DNA of 64,000 nt from Cyclobacteriaceae bacterium (GTDB lineage: Bacteria; Bacteroidota; Bacteroidia; Cytophagales; Cyclobacteriaceae), in assembly GCA_028285445.1 (NCBI GenBank), contig JANQPQ010000046.1, positions 62,001 through 126,000 on the forward strand, given 5' to 3'. Below, piece by piece: positions 1-8,964 of the stretch. Position 1 is the stretch's first letter; every line of letters begins with the position of its first letter. The translations under genes were made by a program, and so were the position numbers. The notes under the pieces are model-generated. The model saw only the letters and a program-made list of their open reading frames with translations, ran no database searches and was not told where the DNA came from.

Positions 1-1161
1 CTCCATGCGGTTGCGCTGCTCCGAAGTAAGAACAGCTTCGGCGGTTTCATGGTTGCGGGTATTTATGATGGGCACGTTGTACCATTCATGCACTTTGTAG
101 AAAGCATTTACATCCTCATAGATGTTTATGCCTTCCACATTCCGAAAATCCAAAGGATCAGGGGCAAATGACCATGTGCCGCCGTAGAAATCGGGATAGA
201 AAACTTGCAGAGCAAAGCTCTCCCAGCCGCCCGTTGAGCCGCCGGTAAGCAACCGCGCCCAGCCCTCCGGTATAGACCGAAACCTCTTTTCTATTTCAGG
301 AATAAGCTCCTGGTGGATAGCATCGCCGTAAGGGCCGTTATTGGCTGAGTTCACGGCGTAGCTGTCATCGAAATAAGGAGTTGGGTGTTGTAAAGTGATG
401 GCGATAAACCTCGGGTAGTTATCTGAAGTCCACTTCTGGTACGTCTCATTGTTAGGATCTTCCTGGAATCTTAACGCCGGCCGAAGAGAGAAATGCCCCT
501 GGTGATAGATGGTTGGATACTTTTGCTCAGGGTTGTCTTCGTACCCCTTCGGAAGAAGCACTGTTGCTCCCAAATACATAGGCTGCCCCCAGAAGTCTGT
601 GAGTATCTTGCTTTGAATTTTAAAGCGCTTAACCCATTTGCTGTCGGCCGGTACTTCAATTGGAGGAATTTCTTTGCTGGTTTCGAGCTTAATTGTTTGG
701 GATTTTTGGGGATCGTGAACAATCCTTTGTACCTCACTAATCAAATTTCCTGGCGACCTCCGCCAATTCTGACCTTCCCATTGATCGTTGTGCATCCACA
801 AAGTATGACCATCAGCACGGTTGAATTTGGTGTACTTGTTTAACACCGCTTGCACATAATATTCACCTGCTGGCAAGTCTTCAAGAGAAGCAATCGGATA
901 GCCTAATGTTTTTTCATCAATAATTATTTCAGTACCAGGTTTCAATTCGGAGAAGTCCGCACCGAGCAGTTGTACCCCATATCTGCCAGCCTGGAGACGG
1001 GGCTCGCGCTCATTGTTTCGCGAGATACAAACGAACATGCGGCCGGTAAGAGCATCAGCTGAAAGGCTTTCGGGAAAACTGATTTCAAATTTTATTTGAC
1101 CATGCAAATCTATTATTGGCAGAAAAGCAATGATCAGGCAATAGACAAGAATCTTTTTCAT
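1..1161 (-). CDS. Secreted esterase, alpha/beta-hydrolase (partial, C-terminus off the window)
   Basis: The frame is open from the ATG at 1161 to the window edge, giving 387 residues without a stop. The N-terminus is a signal peptide (MKKILVYCLIIAFLPIIDLHGQ). The middle has an esterase-like strand (GATVLLPKGYED), and the nucleophile elbow GGSTGGWES lies near residue 307, so Ser is the likely catalytic residue. This resembles the PF00756 esterase D / enterochelin-esterase type fold, preceded by about 190 residues of a beta-rich N-terminal domain. The catalytic His is beyond the edge. The gene is divergent from the HtrA-like gene at 1282, with 120 bp between them for two promoters. The substrate cannot be told. 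The fold is fairly certain. Confidence 0.75.
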   Translation of the reverse strand, partial: MKKILVYCLIIAFLPIIDLHGQIKFEISFPESLSADALTGRMFVCISRNNEREPRLQAGRYGVQLLGADFSELKPGTEIIIDEKTLGYPIASLEDLPAGEYYVQAVLNKYTKFNRADGHTLWMHNDQWEGQNWRRSPGNLISEVQRIVHDPQKSQTIKLETSKEIPPIEVPADSKWVKRFKIQSKILTDFWGQPMYLGATVLLPKGYEDNPEQKYPTIYHQGHFSLRPALRFQEDPNNETYQKWTSDNYPRFIAITLQHPTPYFDDSYAVNSANNGPYGDAIHQELIPEIEKRFRSIPEGWARLLTGGSTGGWESFALQVFYPDFYGGTWSFAPDPLDFRNVEGINIYEDVNAFYKVHEWYNVPIINTRNHETAEAVLTSEQRNRME

Positions 1162-1281
1162 AATGGGTAGATATGCGGACAGGTTAAAATTAATAACTAA
1201 ATCCAGAATGCGATAGCCTAAAGTGATCTGTCATTGTGGCGGGAGTAAGCTTAAAGGCATGCTTTTTATAGATGTGATGAC

Positions 1282-2202
1282 ATGGATAAATATTCAGAGT
1301 TAATAGTAAATGCGGTTGACGCCGTAAAAAATGCAGTAGTCAAGATTGATGTATATAAAAGCAGAAGAAGGAGGAAAGTTGCCGCTGGCTCCGGTTCCGG
1401 GTTTATCTTTTCCAGTGACGGCTTCATATTTACAAACAGCCATGTAATTCACAAGGCTGAGGAAATATACGTGAGCCTACTGGATGGCGAGCAGATTAAA
1501 GCAGAGTTAATAGGAGAAGATACTGATACTGACCTTGCGATCCTTAAAATTTATTCCTCAGGGTTTACTTTAACCTCGCTGGGCGATTCAGGCCAGCTCC
1601 AAATTGGTCAACTGGTACTGGCGATTGGGAACCCTTACGGCTATCAGCACTCGGTAACATCAGGGGTGGTAAGTGGCATCGGGCGGTCGTTAAGAACCCA
1701 GAATGGCAGAATTATAGATAATGTGATTCAGTCTGATGCGGCACTCAATCCGGGAAATTCCGGTGGTCCCCTCATTGATAGTCAAGGTACCGTGGTTGGG
1801 GTGAACACAGCAACTTTAAGACCGGCACAGGGTCTCAGTTTTTCAATCAATATTAATATGGCTAAAGACATCGCCGGACAGCTAATACATCATGGCAGAG
1901 TACGCCGGGCATTTTTGGGTGTTATGTTGCAGGAGATAAATCTTAATCCAAGGGTAATTAATTTTCATCGATTAGAAACGAAAAGAGGCCTGTTAGTGGC
2001 GGAGGTTGAATCAGATTCTCCTGCGTATGAGGCAGGGATCAGGAAGGGAGATCTCATAATTCAGTTTGAAGGCGAGGATTTGCAATCATCCAACGATCTG
2101 TTCAGAAGGCTGGATCATAGTGTGGTAGGCAAAAGTGTTGTATTTGGAATACTAAGAAAATCTCAACTGCAGTTGTTGGAAGTCATTCCTGTTAGCAAAT
2201 AG
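1282..2202 (+). CDS. HtrA/DegP-like S1C serine protease with one PDZ domain, no signal peptide
   Basis: 306 residues. Trypsin-like protease domain at about 15-200, with the full triad visible: His54 in TNSHV, Asp84 in DTDLAIL and Ser160 in NPGNSGGP. A PDZ domain follows at about 215-300 (AFLGVML, then SPAYEAGIRKGDLII). The protein starts MDKYSELIVNAVDAVKNAVV with no hydrophobic leader, so it should stay in the cytoplasm, unlike the periplasmic DegP/DegQ members. Bacterial proteases of this short, leaderless type are known, but their role is poorly defined. The small gene at 2230 follows after 27 bases and is probably cotranscribed. Confidence 0.9.
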   Translation: MDKYSELIVNAVDAVKNAVVKIDVYKSRRRRKVAAGSGSGFIFSSDGFIFTNSHVIHKAEEIYVSLLDGEQIKAELIGEDTDTDLAILKIYSSGFTLTSLGDSGQLQIGQLVLAIGNPYGYQHSVTSGVVSGIGRSLRTQNGRIIDNVIQSDAALNPGNSGGPLIDSQGTVVGVNTATLRPAQGLSFSININMAKDIAGQLIHHGRVRRAFLGVMLQEINLNPRVINFHRLETKRGLLVAEVESDSPAYEAGIRKGDLIIQFEGEDLQSSNDLFRRLDHSVVGKSVVFGILRKSQLQLLEVIPVSK

Positions 2203-2229
2203 CTAGTCTTTTCGTAATTTGAGGAAAGC

Positions 2230-2535
2230 ATGAAACTCCTCAAAACGCATCAACAAAATCTGTATGACGCTTTTGCAAAGCATGGTTTTGTCAAGGATGA
2301 CTTTTCCTTCGTAAAGCGGAGGGGGAGGATTTTCATTATTCATGAGGCTTCGAAGCACCATTTGGCTTATCTGCGAAAGAAAGAGACAAACCTGGACCCT
2401 GATAGCAAGCAATGGGTGCATAACACTTCCTTTGTTTTAGAAATGAGTGTTGGCCCCAGTAAGCAGCTAATACCAAATTGGGAGGGAGTCTTATCAGAGC
2501 TTGATCAGTGGTTGCAGAGAATTAATGCCTTATGA
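2230..2535 (+). CDS. Hypothetical protein, 101 residues
   Basis: A small soluble protein with no signal peptide or membrane segment and no family I recognise. It is basic in the first half (KRRGRIFIIHEASKHH) and has a C-terminal helix (GVLSELDQWLQRINAL). Its position 27 bases after the HtrA-like gene on the same strand suggests one transcript, possibly a partner or substrate-related protein. It converges with the gene ending at 2542. The ATG at 2230 is the only sensible start. It is probably real because it fills the gap exactly with no overlap, but its function is unknown. Confidence 0.65.
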   Translation: MKLLKTHQQNLYDAFAKHGFVKDDFSFVKRRGRIFIIHEASKHHLAYLRKKETNLDPDSKQWVHNTSFVLEMSVGPSKQLIPNWEGVLSELDQWLQRINAL

Positions 2536-2541
2536 GATGGG

Positions 2542-3339
2542 CTATTTGTTATAAACCTGATCCAGAAAAGGCTTCATGTCCAGGAGCTCAATATCATCCC
2601 GCTTCCTTAACTCCCGCATAAACCAACCCTTATGACCCGCTCCGTAGGTGATAAGTACTCTTTTACCGACACCGGTATTGGCATCTAGTGCCTGGGCAAT
2701 ATAGCCATAATGGGCAGCATTGATATTATCCCAACCTCCTTCACCAATCTCATCGTTGAACAATCGGTTATAAACGCTGTATCCCAGTTCCCATATGGAG
2801 TCGTACCTGTCGGTATGTATCCAATAGGGGTCATCGCGGCTACCAAGCTCCTGATTAAGAGAATCAGCCAAGTCCATGGCCGCGCGGTATTCAGCCCACT
2901 CTTCCTGTCTTGAGCTATCTTCTCTTATGTTTCTCAGAGTTTCACTACGGCTGTCAGCCATTTCCCTTGTCCAACCAGCTGTAGGTATAATTTCCAATTC
3001 CATTTCCTTAGTTAGAGGGAATAATACCTGAACATATTCAGGGAATCTTACCACCCGTGCTTCCGTAATTGTGTCATTGGTTTTGTACTCGTTTACGGCT
3101 GCGTCAAAACGATCTGGAGGAATTTCAGTAAGGACAATATCTGGTTTTATAGCGCGAATAAGATCAGCCAGCTGGTCTACGCCATAAACTTCACTGGTAA
3201 GATGTCGCCCATGAATAGCTCCCAAAACAAGCACTTCATTTTTCTCAATTGGCGGCTCGGAAGGGGTACAATTGGTAAACAAAATTGAGATTAGAGCCAC
3301 TACGCAAGCTGGTAACAATAATGTTTTTGATTTTTGCAT
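2542..3339 (-). CDS. TraB/GumN-like lipoprotein
   Basis: The start is taken at ATG 3339 (MQKSKTLLLPACVVALISI), because this gives a lipoprotein-type leader ending FTNC. An upstream in-frame ATG would add 15 polar residues. The mature part opens with VLVLGAIHGRHLTSEVYG and then IKPDIVLTEIPPDRF. This pairing of a G-x-x-H motif with a Glu/Arg motif after a 'P-D-I-V' strand is typical of the TraB/PrgY/GumN/Tiki superfamily of putative metal-dependent hydrolases. Another His, in YGAGHKGW near the C-terminus, fits that fold. It is probably a membrane-tethered periplasmic protein. Its substrate is unknown and the family call is moderate. Confidence 0.6.
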   Translation of the reverse strand: MQKSKTLLLPACVVALISILFTNCTPSEPPIEKNEVLVLGAIHGRHLTSEVYGVDQLADLIRAIKPDIVLTEIPPDRFDAAVNEYKTNDTITEARVVRFPEYVQVLFPLTKEMELEIIPTAGWTREMADSRSETLRNIREDSSRQEEWAEYRAAMDLADSLNQELGSRDDPYWIHTDRYDSIWELGYSVYNRLFNDEIGEGGWDNINAAHYGYIAQALDANTGVGKRVLITYGAGHKGWFMRELRKRDDIELLDMKPFLDQVYNK

Positions 3340-3469
3340 GGCTTGAGTTTGATCCAAGTTATGTATTGTCACCTCAACGTGCAAAGTGGAAGATTAATTC
3401 CGGGATTATATTACGGCGAAATTGAAATTTCAGGTAGGGTTACAATAATTCTGGCAAGAGCAAGTTCTT

Positions 3470-6037
3470 ATGTACGAACTCAAACTACCTAAAACATTGA
3501 ATTGGAGTCCGAGCAGCCAAAGGCTTGCCTTTTTCACTGTTAGTGCATTTCTATTTTTTATCAGTATTACGCAAACACTGTCGCAAAGTATAAGTGGGCA
3601 GGTTCTCAACGAGCGAAATGAGCCTATTCCTTTTGCAAACATCTATGTGCAGGAGCTTGAATCGGGCACAGCCACCGATCTACAGGGAAAATACTTTTTG
3701 ACAATAGAGCCAGGGCATTACCATTTAGTAATCTCCTCTGTAGGCTTCATTTCTCAAAAACTGGAGCTTACCATAACTGATGAGGATATCAAGAAGATCT
3801 TTTGGCTGAAACAATCTAACGTGGAGTTGGATGAGGTGGTTGTAAAAGCCAAGCGCAAGGATCCAGCTTACGAGATTATTCAGAATGTAATTGCTAACAA
3901 GCGCAAATTTCTTTCTCAGGTAAAAAGCTCAAGAACTAAAGTATATCTGAAGGCTACGGAGGTTTTAGACGTTGAGAAGAGCAAACGTCAGTTAAGGAAA
4001 GAAGCGGAAGCCAAAAAGAAAGAAGAGGAGAAAGAATCAAGAGGCCTTGGTTTGGAAGAAACCCCACTGGATGAGCCCAAGAAGAAAATGGAGCCAGACC
4101 CACGTTCTCGGCGGCATATGGTAGAAATGGAGGTAACGCTAAACTATCAATACCCTAATCTTTACAAAGAGGAAAGAACGGCCTTTGAAGCGTATGGGTC
4201 AAAAGAGGGCCTCTATGTTCCCAATTTTGGTGAAGTGGATTTTAACTTTTACCGGAACCTGGTTACGTTAACCAATATCGCCGATGTTCCAGTTATATCT
4301 CCCTTCAGTCGAACCGCTGTTCTTACCTATAAATTCAAATTGGAAGATGTAGTCCAGGAAGACACCCGCTTGGTTTATAAGATCAAAGTCAGCCCCCGCA
4401 AGGCTGGCTATTCTTCGCTAAGCGGTTATGTGTTTATTAATGATGGAATCTGGAATATCAACAGGCTGGAGCTTTCGGTGAACAAAGGAGCTTTGAAATT
4501 GACAGATGCCTTTACCATTAAGCAGGAATATAAGCAAGTGGAAGACAGCCTTTGGCTCCCCATGCGGCAAGAATTTAACTACATCACCAAGCAGGGCAGG
4601 CTAAAGACTTTTGAAGGAAACACAGTTCTTCATTTTTCAGAATTCGAAAACAACTACCAGTTTCCTCCGAAGTTTTTTGGCAATGAAATAGCAGTGACAA
4701 CTCAAGAGGCTTTGGAACGCGACTCTGCCTATTGGGAAGCACTGCGACCAGAGCCTTTAACAGAGGAGCAACTCGAGACGATCTCTTATCGAGATAGTAT
4801 TGAGGCGGTGCTAAACAGTAAAGAATATAAAGATTCCATGCAGGCCAAGTTCAACAAGGTAACTTTAGGTGAAGCGGCATTCCATGGATTTGGCTTTAGA
4901 AACTGGGAGAAGAAGAGAAGTATAAGCTTTGCTTCAGTAGCAAGCCTTATCAACTTCGAAATTATCGGCGGATGGAGGATTGGTCCCTACATCTGGTATA
5001 GCAAGCGGTGGGAAAATGAGAAGGTACTATGGCTTAATGGCTACACCAGCTATGGACTGAAAAACCAAGATTTTCAGGGTACATACCTGGCATATTTCCG
5101 CTACGATCCTCGCCGCCTCGGTGATACTTACCTTCGCTTTGGTAGAAATTTTGAGCCAGTTAATAGTTTCGATGCCTACCTCAATCAACTCAAAATCTCA
5201 AACTACATTTTGGTTGATCGCATAGGGATAACTCACCGAAGGGAGTTGTTCAATGGATTTTATGTACTAACAGGTTTTGACTACTTTGATCGCCGGTCGC
5301 TTGAGGGATTTGACAACACCTCCATTCTCAACAAGGTTATTGACGAGACTGAGCCACTTGCTTTCGACGACTATCAGGCGCTTATTACGGAGGCCAGATT
5401 GATCTATAGACCCAAGCAGCGCTATATCACAGAACCAAAACGAAAAGTGGTATTGGGAAGTAAATACCCTACGTTTTCGTTAACTCATCGCAAGGGGTGG
5501 AATGGTCCTTTCGGCAGTGATATCAACTTCGACTACCTTGAATTTGCTGTTGATCAAGACATAACATTTGGAACCTTGGGCAATAGCAAGTACCGGGTTC
5601 AGCTTGGCAAATTTGTAAACAGTAAAGACCTACGCTTTGTAGATCTGAAGAGGTTTCGGGAGTCTGACCCCTACCTTTATTCCGACCCGCTTAATTCATT
5701 TCAGTTGCTGGATACATCTCTCGTTGCAACCGATTGGCATATAGAAGCCCATCATATTCACCACTTTAATGGAGCGCTGGTCAATAATATTCCATTCGTA
5801 AAAAAGCTAAAGATCAGGGTTGTTGCCGGTGGGGGAGCTCTTTGGATCAAGGAAAGCGATTACCGTCATGCAGAGATCTTTGGGGGTATAGAAAGAATAT
5901 TCAAAATTGGGGTAAGAAGACGGCTACGTCTTGGTGTGTATGGAGTGTTGGCAGAATCTAACCGTGCCCCAACCACTGCCGATTTCAAAATATCGTTTGA
6001 TGTGATAGATACCTGGAAGAAAAACTGGAGCTACTAG
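3470..6037 (+). CDS. DUF5686 outer-membrane protein with CarboxypepD_reg-like domain
   Basis: 855 residues. An N-terminal hydrophobic leader (about 18-40) is followed by a carboxypeptidase-regulatory-like beta-sandwich (SISGQVLNERNEPIPFANI ... GKYFLTIEPGHYHLVISSVGF) and the linker ELDEVVVKAKRKDPAYEII. This order is characteristic of the Bacteroidota DUF5686 family. Residues 165-215 are highly charged (Lys/Glu-rich). The rest, to the C-terminus, is rich in alternating aromatic strands as expected for an outer-membrane barrel. The protein ends KISFDVIDTWKKNWSY. The next gene (6095) follows after 57 bases on the same strand. Family members are thought to sit in the outer membrane, but their function is not established. 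Confidence 0.85.
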   Translation: MYELKLPKTLNWSPSSQRLAFFTVSAFLFFISITQTLSQSISGQVLNERNEPIPFANIYVQELESGTATDLQGKYFLTIEPGHYHLVISSVGFISQKLELTITDEDIKKIFWLKQSNVELDEVVVKAKRKDPAYEIIQNVIANKRKFLSQVKSSRTKVYLKATEVLDVEKSKRQLRKEAEAKKKEEEKESRGLGLEETPLDEPKKKMEPDPRSRRHMVEMEVTLNYQYPNLYKEERTAFEAYGSKEGLYVPNFGEVDFNFYRNLVTLTNIADVPVISPFSRTAVLTYKFKLEDVVQEDTRLVYKIKVSPRKAGYSSLSGYVFINDGIWNINRLELSVNKGALKLTDAFTIKQEYKQVEDSLWLPMRQEFNYITKQGRLKTFEGNTVLHFSEFENNYQFPPKFFGNEIAVTTQEALERDSAYWEALRPEPLTEEQLETISYRDSIEAVLNSKEYKDSMQAKFNKVTLGEAAFHGFGFRNWEKKRSISFASVASLINFEIIGGWRIGPYIWYSKRWENEKVLWLNGYTSYGLKNQDFQGTYLAYFRYDPRRLGDTYLRFGRNFEPVNSFDAYLNQLKISNYILVDRIGITHRRELFNGFYVLTGFDYFDRRSLEGFDNTSILNKVIDETEPLAFDDYQALITEARLIYRPKQRYITEPKRKVVLGSKYPTFSLTHRKGWNGPFGSDINFDYLEFAVDQDITFGTLGNSKYRVQLGKFVNSKDLRFVDLKRFRESDPYLYSDPLNSFQLLDTSLVATDWHIEAHHIHHFNGALVNNIPFVKKLKIRVVAGGGALWIKESDYRHAEIFGGIERIFKIGVRRRLRLGVYGVLAESNRAPTTADFKISFDVIDTWKKNWSY

Positions 6038-6094
6038 TACTGGTTACAATGTCAACATTACCGACATTAAAACTGACAACCACAGAATGTCAGT

Positions 6095-7435
6095 ATGAGG
6101 ATATTACTTCTCTTTTTTGCAATTCTCACCAACATTTCCGGTTCTGCGCAGATTTACATCTTCCAGGATTCCGACATTGCCAAGGAAGCCTCTCTTCGTT
6201 TTAAGACTAAACTCAACATCACATTACAATACTTAGAACAAGGGCTACTGGAAGAGTATTTGCAGGCCCTAGACGAATGCCAAAGCACAAGTGAAGCTGA
6301 TCATGGAAATACATCTGAGCTTCATGCGCAGAATATGTTGCCTCTGATCGAATCCTTAGCCAGATATGGCCATGTTAAGAGAGCACGTACAATTTTCGAA
6401 GAAACCGTTCCAGCCCTATCAAACACAAACCGGAATCTGGCCAGTAAAATAGTGCTGCTTGAAGCATACTTATTATTGCTTGAGGGAGATGTTGCCTCCG
6501 CTATGGATACCCTGGCAATTGATTTTACACTTTTTCCTCGAAAGCTCCACATAGTGGAGGAACATGCCATTCTTTGGAGTGATATCTATATCCAGCATGG
6601 AGATGTTCTTACAGGCGATGCTGCAATTTCCAATGCCCTTGATGACTTCAAAAGGGAATACAAATCTTCACTACGGGCTCAAGCACGGTTAATTATCAAT
6701 CATCAAAAGTTGTTTAGCCAGTTCTCTCCAGCATCTGGACTATGGACAGATATGGAGGAGGCCCGCTATAAACGCTATATTAGGAACCTCTCCAAGTCGG
6801 AGGCCTCGCTGATAGTGGACTGGTTTCTTGTCGTAGCCACTTACTACCTGGAGAGCGACGATAAGCCTGCTCTTCGCGAGCTTTACCGGAAGTTAGAAAA
6901 GGTGGTAAAAAAGCACTACCAGGAGGGAAGTAGTGGCTTTGTGCGTATGAAGGCGCTGTATTTTATCATAGATGAGGAATGGCAATCCCTGGCCCGTCTT
7001 TATGATGAACTTTCGGATGCATACCTGCCTATCAAAATTGAAATCGCTCATAAAATACACAAGGCCGCTAAAGGAGAAACAAGGCAAAAGTGGAGAAATG
7101 AAGTGCTTAACTCAGCGGCATCCTTGTATAACCGGAATTCCGTCAGTTACGCCTGGCAAGAATTCTTGTTGGAGTATAATACCCGTCAAACTACAGACGA
7201 GGCGTTCAACGTGTATGTTAGTTCATATCAAAATATTGTAAGGCCTCAGTTGGCTGATGTTCATCCCCGACGTTATTTGTACGATTTTGAGCTTGGAAAA
7301 TTGTATTGGCAAAGAGGCCAGGTTGCGAATGCCAAAAAAGCGTTTGACCAGGCTATATCAACCCTGCGTAGCCTGTATGATGATCAGGACAAGGAGTACC
7401 TGAGAATAGTCGCTGAACTGGAGAAATACCAGTAG
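6095..7435 (+). CDS. Secreted helical-repeat (TPR-like) protein, function unknown
   Basis: 446 residues with a signal peptide (MRILLLFFAILTNISGSAQ). The rest is almost entirely helical, with TPR-like stretches, clearest at the C-terminus (FELGKLYWQRGQVANAKKAFDQAIS). No catalytic motif is visible. It lies 57 bases downstream of the DUF5686 gene on the same strand, suggesting cotranscription and an envelope role. A 6-bp inverted repeat (ACTGAC/GTCAGT, 6072-6094) abuts the start codon, but it is too short to interpret. It converges with the serine hydrolase gene ending at 7469. Confidence 0.65.
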   Translation: MRILLLFFAILTNISGSAQIYIFQDSDIAKEASLRFKTKLNITLQYLEQGLLEEYLQALDECQSTSEADHGNTSELHAQNMLPLIESLARYGHVKRARTIFEETVPALSNTNRNLASKIVLLEAYLLLLEGDVASAMDTLAIDFTLFPRKLHIVEEHAILWSDIYIQHGDVLTGDAAISNALDDFKREYKSSLRAQARLIINHQKLFSQFSPASGLWTDMEEARYKRYIRNLSKSEASLIVDWFLVVATYYLESDDKPALRELYRKLEKVVKKHYQEGSSGFVRMKALYFIIDEEWQSLARLYDELSDAYLPIKIEIAHKIHKAAKGETRQKWRNEVLNSAASLYNRNSVSYAWQEFLLEYNTRQTTDEAFNVYVSSYQNIVRPQLADVHPRRYLYDFELGKLYWQRGQVANAKKAFDQAISTLRSLYDDQDKEYLRIVAELEKYQ

Positions 7436-7468
7436 TTGCCCAGTCACTGAATTTCTAATTCGTTTAAC

Positions 7469-8833
7469 CTATTCTTTGGTCAGCACATAATGACCGTAAA
7501 CCTGATCGATATGCATTACTGGAGTTGTTTCGCCAGTGAAAGAAATGAGTGTGTTTCCATCTTGCCAGGTGTTATCGCCTACATATGTGGTTAAGGTATC
7601 TGCCGGCTCTGCACCTCTTTTAATTATGAGACTATTCCCTCCCAGCTGTACGGTCACATTCAGCTGCTCACCACGGGCGGCCCCTGAGTACGCTCCGGCA
7701 ATATTCATCAAGCCACTATAGTCGGCTTCCAGACCAGTTGGCTCAGAAGTTTCCAGAATCTGTTCCGTCAGCAAATCGGCTAAGGTTCCAGGTCCTGTTG
7801 GGCCTGCGGTATTCAGTAAAATGATAGCAATAAGGTCTTGATCGGGGTAATATCGGGTTTCAGACAAGAATCCATGGATTCCCCCGCCATGCCCAATCAT
7901 GCGGTTACCCCTATCCATGTGATGATCGAGGCCCATAGCATAGCGAAGTTGAGAACCGTCATTAAGTACACCAGGTGTAACTAATAATTTGTAATCTTCC
8001 TCATCCAACACCTTACCTCCGTGCAGCGCTTGTATCCACAATGCCAGATCCGCAACCGTAGAGCATAGGGAGCCGGCTGCATAGGGCCAGGTATGATCAA
8101 TGTATGGCTTTCGGGTAAGTCCGTTAGGTGCATAGTTATATCCGTGAGCTCTATTTTTTCTCACCAACCGAGAGTCGCAGTAGTATGAGTTTGACATTCC
8201 TAATGGTTGGAAGAGATTCTCCGCCAAATAGTCTTCATACGATTGTTCACTTACTTTCTCGATAATAAGGCCCAACATGAAATAAGCACTATTATTATAT
8301 ATTAAAGCTTCTCCAGGCTCGAACAAGAATCCGGCTTTTTCTACAAGCCTTAGTAGGGTATCTCTTTCGTGCCGTTGTACAGACAATGGCCAAAATTCCG
8401 GCATCTCGGTATAGCTTGCAATGCCGGAAGTATGGTTTAGGAGCTGTCCAACAGTAACATTTCTGCCTTGTGTATCAAACTCAAGGTACTCTGTGATATC
8501 ATCTTCAAGTTTAAGTTTGCCTTCCTTTCTAAGTTTCAGAATAGCCACGGCGGTGAATTGCTTTGTGACCGAACCGATCTCGAAGCTGGCCTCCAATGGC
8601 ATTGGTATGTCGTATTCCAAATCCGCAAGTCCATAAGTTGTGGTGAGAAGGCTCTCTCCGTTCTTTATCAGGGCAACTGCAGCGCCGGCAATATTGGCGC
8701 TGTCTATTTCAGCTGTGAAGAGGGAATCTGCATAGACCTTTAGTGGTGAATTTGAATTAGACTCTGATGACTGAGGAGTCGAGCAAGAGATGGTGATCAT
8801 TGCCGAAACAACTATAAATGCAATCGGTTTCAT
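7469..8833 (-). CDS. Beta-lactamase-fold serine hydrolase lipoprotein (class C / family S12-like)
   Basis: 454 residues with a lipoprotein leader (MKPIAFIVVSAMITISCS, Cys17). The active-site motifs are Ser88-x-x-Lys91 in GSVTKQF, Tyr179-Asn-Asn in IYNNSAY, and HGGG in MIGHGGGIHGF near residue 320, the usual place for the KTG-equivalent. A C-terminal beta-rich extension (about 370-454) is common in secreted members. The family includes penicillin-binding proteins, D-peptidases and esterases, and motifs alone do not choose among them. It is divergent from the aminoacylase-like gene at 8965. Both being amide/peptide-directed lipoproteins, they may act on D-amino-acid-containing peptides, though this is inference. 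Confidence 0.85.
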   Translation of the reverse strand: MKPIAFIVVSAMITISCSTPQSSESNSNSPLKVYADSLFTAEIDSANIAGAAVALIKNGESLLTTTYGLADLEYDIPMPLEASFEIGSVTKQFTAVAILKLRKEGKLKLEDDITEYLEFDTQGRNVTVGQLLNHTSGIASYTEMPEFWPLSVQRHERDTLLRLVEKAGFLFEPGEALIYNNSAYFMLGLIIEKVSEQSYEDYLAENLFQPLGMSNSYYCDSRLVRKNRAHGYNYAPNGLTRKPYIDHTWPYAAGSLCSTVADLALWIQALHGGKVLDEEDYKLLVTPGVLNDGSQLRYAMGLDHHMDRGNRMIGHGGGIHGFLSETRYYPDQDLIAIILLNTAGPTGPGTLADLLTEQILETSEPTGLEADYSGLMNIAGAYSGAARGEQLNVTVQLGGNSLIIKRGAEPADTLTTYVGDNTWQDGNTLISFTGETTPVMHIDQVYGHYVLTKE

Positions 8834-8964
8834 CGTGCTAAGGGTTAGGTAAGATCAAGTTAGGAATAAACTCCAAGCTTCCAATTGCAACGGCCCAACC
8901 GGAAAATGACCATTGCAGACAAAGCTAGAATTAATGATATTGTTCTGGCAATACACCTATAATT

